This document shows, in pieces, positions 22,181 to 23,173 of a stretch of DNA of 23,173 nucleotides (position 1 is its first letter; each line of letters begins with the position of its first letter). The DNA comes from DATGKD01 sp035294855 (GTDB lineage: Bacteria > Actinomycetota > Acidimicrobiia > Acidimicrobiales > UBA8190). The translations under genes were made by a program, and so were the position numbers. The DNA lies in the NCBI GenBank assembly GCA_035294855.1, contig DATGKD010000250.1, forward strand, positions 1 to 23,173. The letters run 5' to 3'. The notes under the pieces were generated by a model, which ran no database searches, was not told the DNA's origin, and saw nothing but the letters and a program-made list of their open reading frames with translations.

Positions 22181-23173
22181 ATGGTGACCGTCGACCGTCT
22201 CGCGGCGCCGTTCCGCCGGCCGGCGGTGGGCGACGACCTGGTCGCCGGGGTCACGACCGCCTACGAAGCCAAACGGCCCAAGGCGCTCGCCACCGAGCGC
22301 AAGCTCATCGTCAAGGCGGGCCGGCTGGCCGAGGAGGCCCATCGCGGCCAGCTGCGCCAGACGGGCGAGCCCTACATCACCCACCCGCTGGCGGTGGCCA
22401 CGATCGTGGCCGAGCTCGGCTTGGACGCCCGCTCCGTGGTGGCCGCGTTGCTCCACGACGCTGTCGAGGACACGAGCCTCACCGTCGACCACGTGGCGGC
22501 CGAGTTCGGTCCCGAGGTGGCGGCCATCGTCGACGGGGTGACCAAGCTCGACCGCCTCCAGTTCGACTCGAAAGAGGCCCAACAGGCGGCCACGGTCCGC
22601 AAGATGCTCGTGGCGATGGCGAGCGACTGGCGGGTGCTCGTCATCAAGCTCGCCGACCGGCTGCACAACATGCGGACCATCGCGGTGATGCCCGAATGGA
22701 AGCAGCGCCGGACGGCGCAGGAGACGCTCGACATCTACGCCCCGCTCGCCCACCGACTCGGCATCCAGGAGCTCAAGTGGCAGCTGGAGGACCTCGCCTT
22801 CGCCACGCTCCACCCCAAGCGCTACGCGGAGATCGAGCAGATGGTGGCGACGCGCGCTCCCGAGCGCGACGAGCACCTGGCGCGCGTCGTCGTGGCGGTA
22901 CGCGAACGGCTGGCGGCCTCGGGCATCAAAGCGGACGTCACCGGGCGCCCCAAGCACCTGTGGAGCATCTACGAGAAGATGGTCGTGCGCGGCAAGGAAT
23001 TCGATGAGATCTACGACCTGTCGGGGATCCGCATCGTGGTCGACTCGGAAAAGGACTGCTGGGCGGCGCTCGGTTCCGTGCACGCGATGTGGGCGCCAGT
23101 GCCTGGTCGATTCAAGGACTACATCAATTCGCCGAAGTTCAACCTTTACCAGTCGTTGCACACGACAGTGGTG
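22181..23173 (+). CDS. rel: Bifunctional (p)ppGpp synthetase/hydrolase Rel, N-terminal part
   Basis: The first 331 residues of a long RelA/SpoT-type protein run off the window edge. The hydrolase (HD) domain is intact by sequence: ITHP (H68), ALLHDAVEDT (H92-D93) and KLADRLHNMR (D158). The synthetase domain follows, with GRPKHLWSIYEKM (255-267), EIYDLSGIRIVV (276-287), RFKD (310-313) and NLYQSLHT (321-328). RFKD is the RxKD form of the motif that marks bifunctional enzymes, as opposed to the ExDD form of synthetase-only RelA. The product controls the stringent response. In M. tuberculosis rel (Rv2583c) also lies after secF, with apt between. The C-terminal TGS and ACT regions are outside the window. 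Confidence 0.95.
   Translation, partial: MVTVDRLAAPFRRPAVGDDLVAGVTTAYEAKRPKALATERKLIVKAGRLAEEAHRGQLRQTGEPYITHPLAVATIVAELGLDARSVVAALLHDAVEDTSLTVDHVAAEFGPEVAAIVDGVTKLDRLQFDSKEAQQAATVRKMLVAMASDWRVLVIKLADRLHNMRTIAVMPEWKQRRTAQETLDIYAPLAHRLGIQELKWQLEDLAFATLHPKRYAEIEQMVATRAPERDEHLARVVVAVRERLAASGIKADVTGRPKHLWSIYEKMVVRGKEFDEIYDLSGIRIVVDSEKDCWAALGSVHAMWAPVPGRFKDYINSPKFNLYQSLHTTVV

Overview
The window is about 23.2 kb of very GC-rich DNA with dense, mostly plus-strand genes, frequent GTG starts and many 4-base start/stop overlaps. It comes from an actinobacterium. The evidence is a mycothiol ligase (MshC) together with the PI-mannoside set PgsA-PatA-PimA, in a gene order that closely follows the Mycobacterium tuberculosis block Rv2614c-Rv2583c (thrS, HIT, pgsA, patA, pimA ... 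pdxS, pdxT, yebC ... ruvCAB ... yajC, secD, secF ... relA). From the style of the proteins I infer a deep-branching lineage such as Acidimicrobiia, but the sequence alone cannot prove this.

Layout. 1-114: tail of an unrecognised gene. 111-212: three 29-bp tandem repeats that form a chain of tiny overlapping ORFs running into mshC. 209-3970: mshC, thrS and a HIT-family Ap4A phosphorylase, apparently translationally coupled. 4030-8958: material not found at this point in the mycobacterial block. It holds a four-gene plus-strand cassette (glycosyltransferase-like protein, Tat-signal/LPFTG surface protein, HprK-like P-loop protein, PqqD-like protein) followed by a convergent minus-strand EF-G2-type GTPase. 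9159-12179: pgsA, patA and pimA, making phosphatidylinositol mannosides. 12243-13520: a membrane M48-type metalloprotease with a long RG-rich N-terminus. 13591-15332: pdxS and pdxT, the two subunits of PLP synthase. 15433-16182: a YebC-family protein. 16282-18591: ruvC-ruvA-ruvB for Holliday-junction processing. 18721-22141: yajC-secD-secF, the Sec accessory membrane complex. 22181 to the end: start of a bifunctional rel (p)ppGpp synthetase/hydrolase.

Regulation visible in the DNA. Seven sites share the pattern GGTANNNT or a near variant (a -10 element). At four of them (12243, 13591, 16282, 22181) the start codon lies only 6-8 nt downstream, which predicts leaderless mRNAs. At ruvC a perfect Gram-positive SOS/LexA box (CGAAC-GCGT-GTTCG) covers the predicted transcription start and the GTG codon. 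A 9-bp perfect hairpin separates ruvB from yajC.

The most novel-looking parts are the cysteine-containing micro-ORF chain before mshC, a similar micro-ORF between thrS and the HIT gene, and the glycosyltransferase/LPFTG/HprK-like/PqqD-like cassette, which may be an uncharacterised peptide- or surface-modification system.
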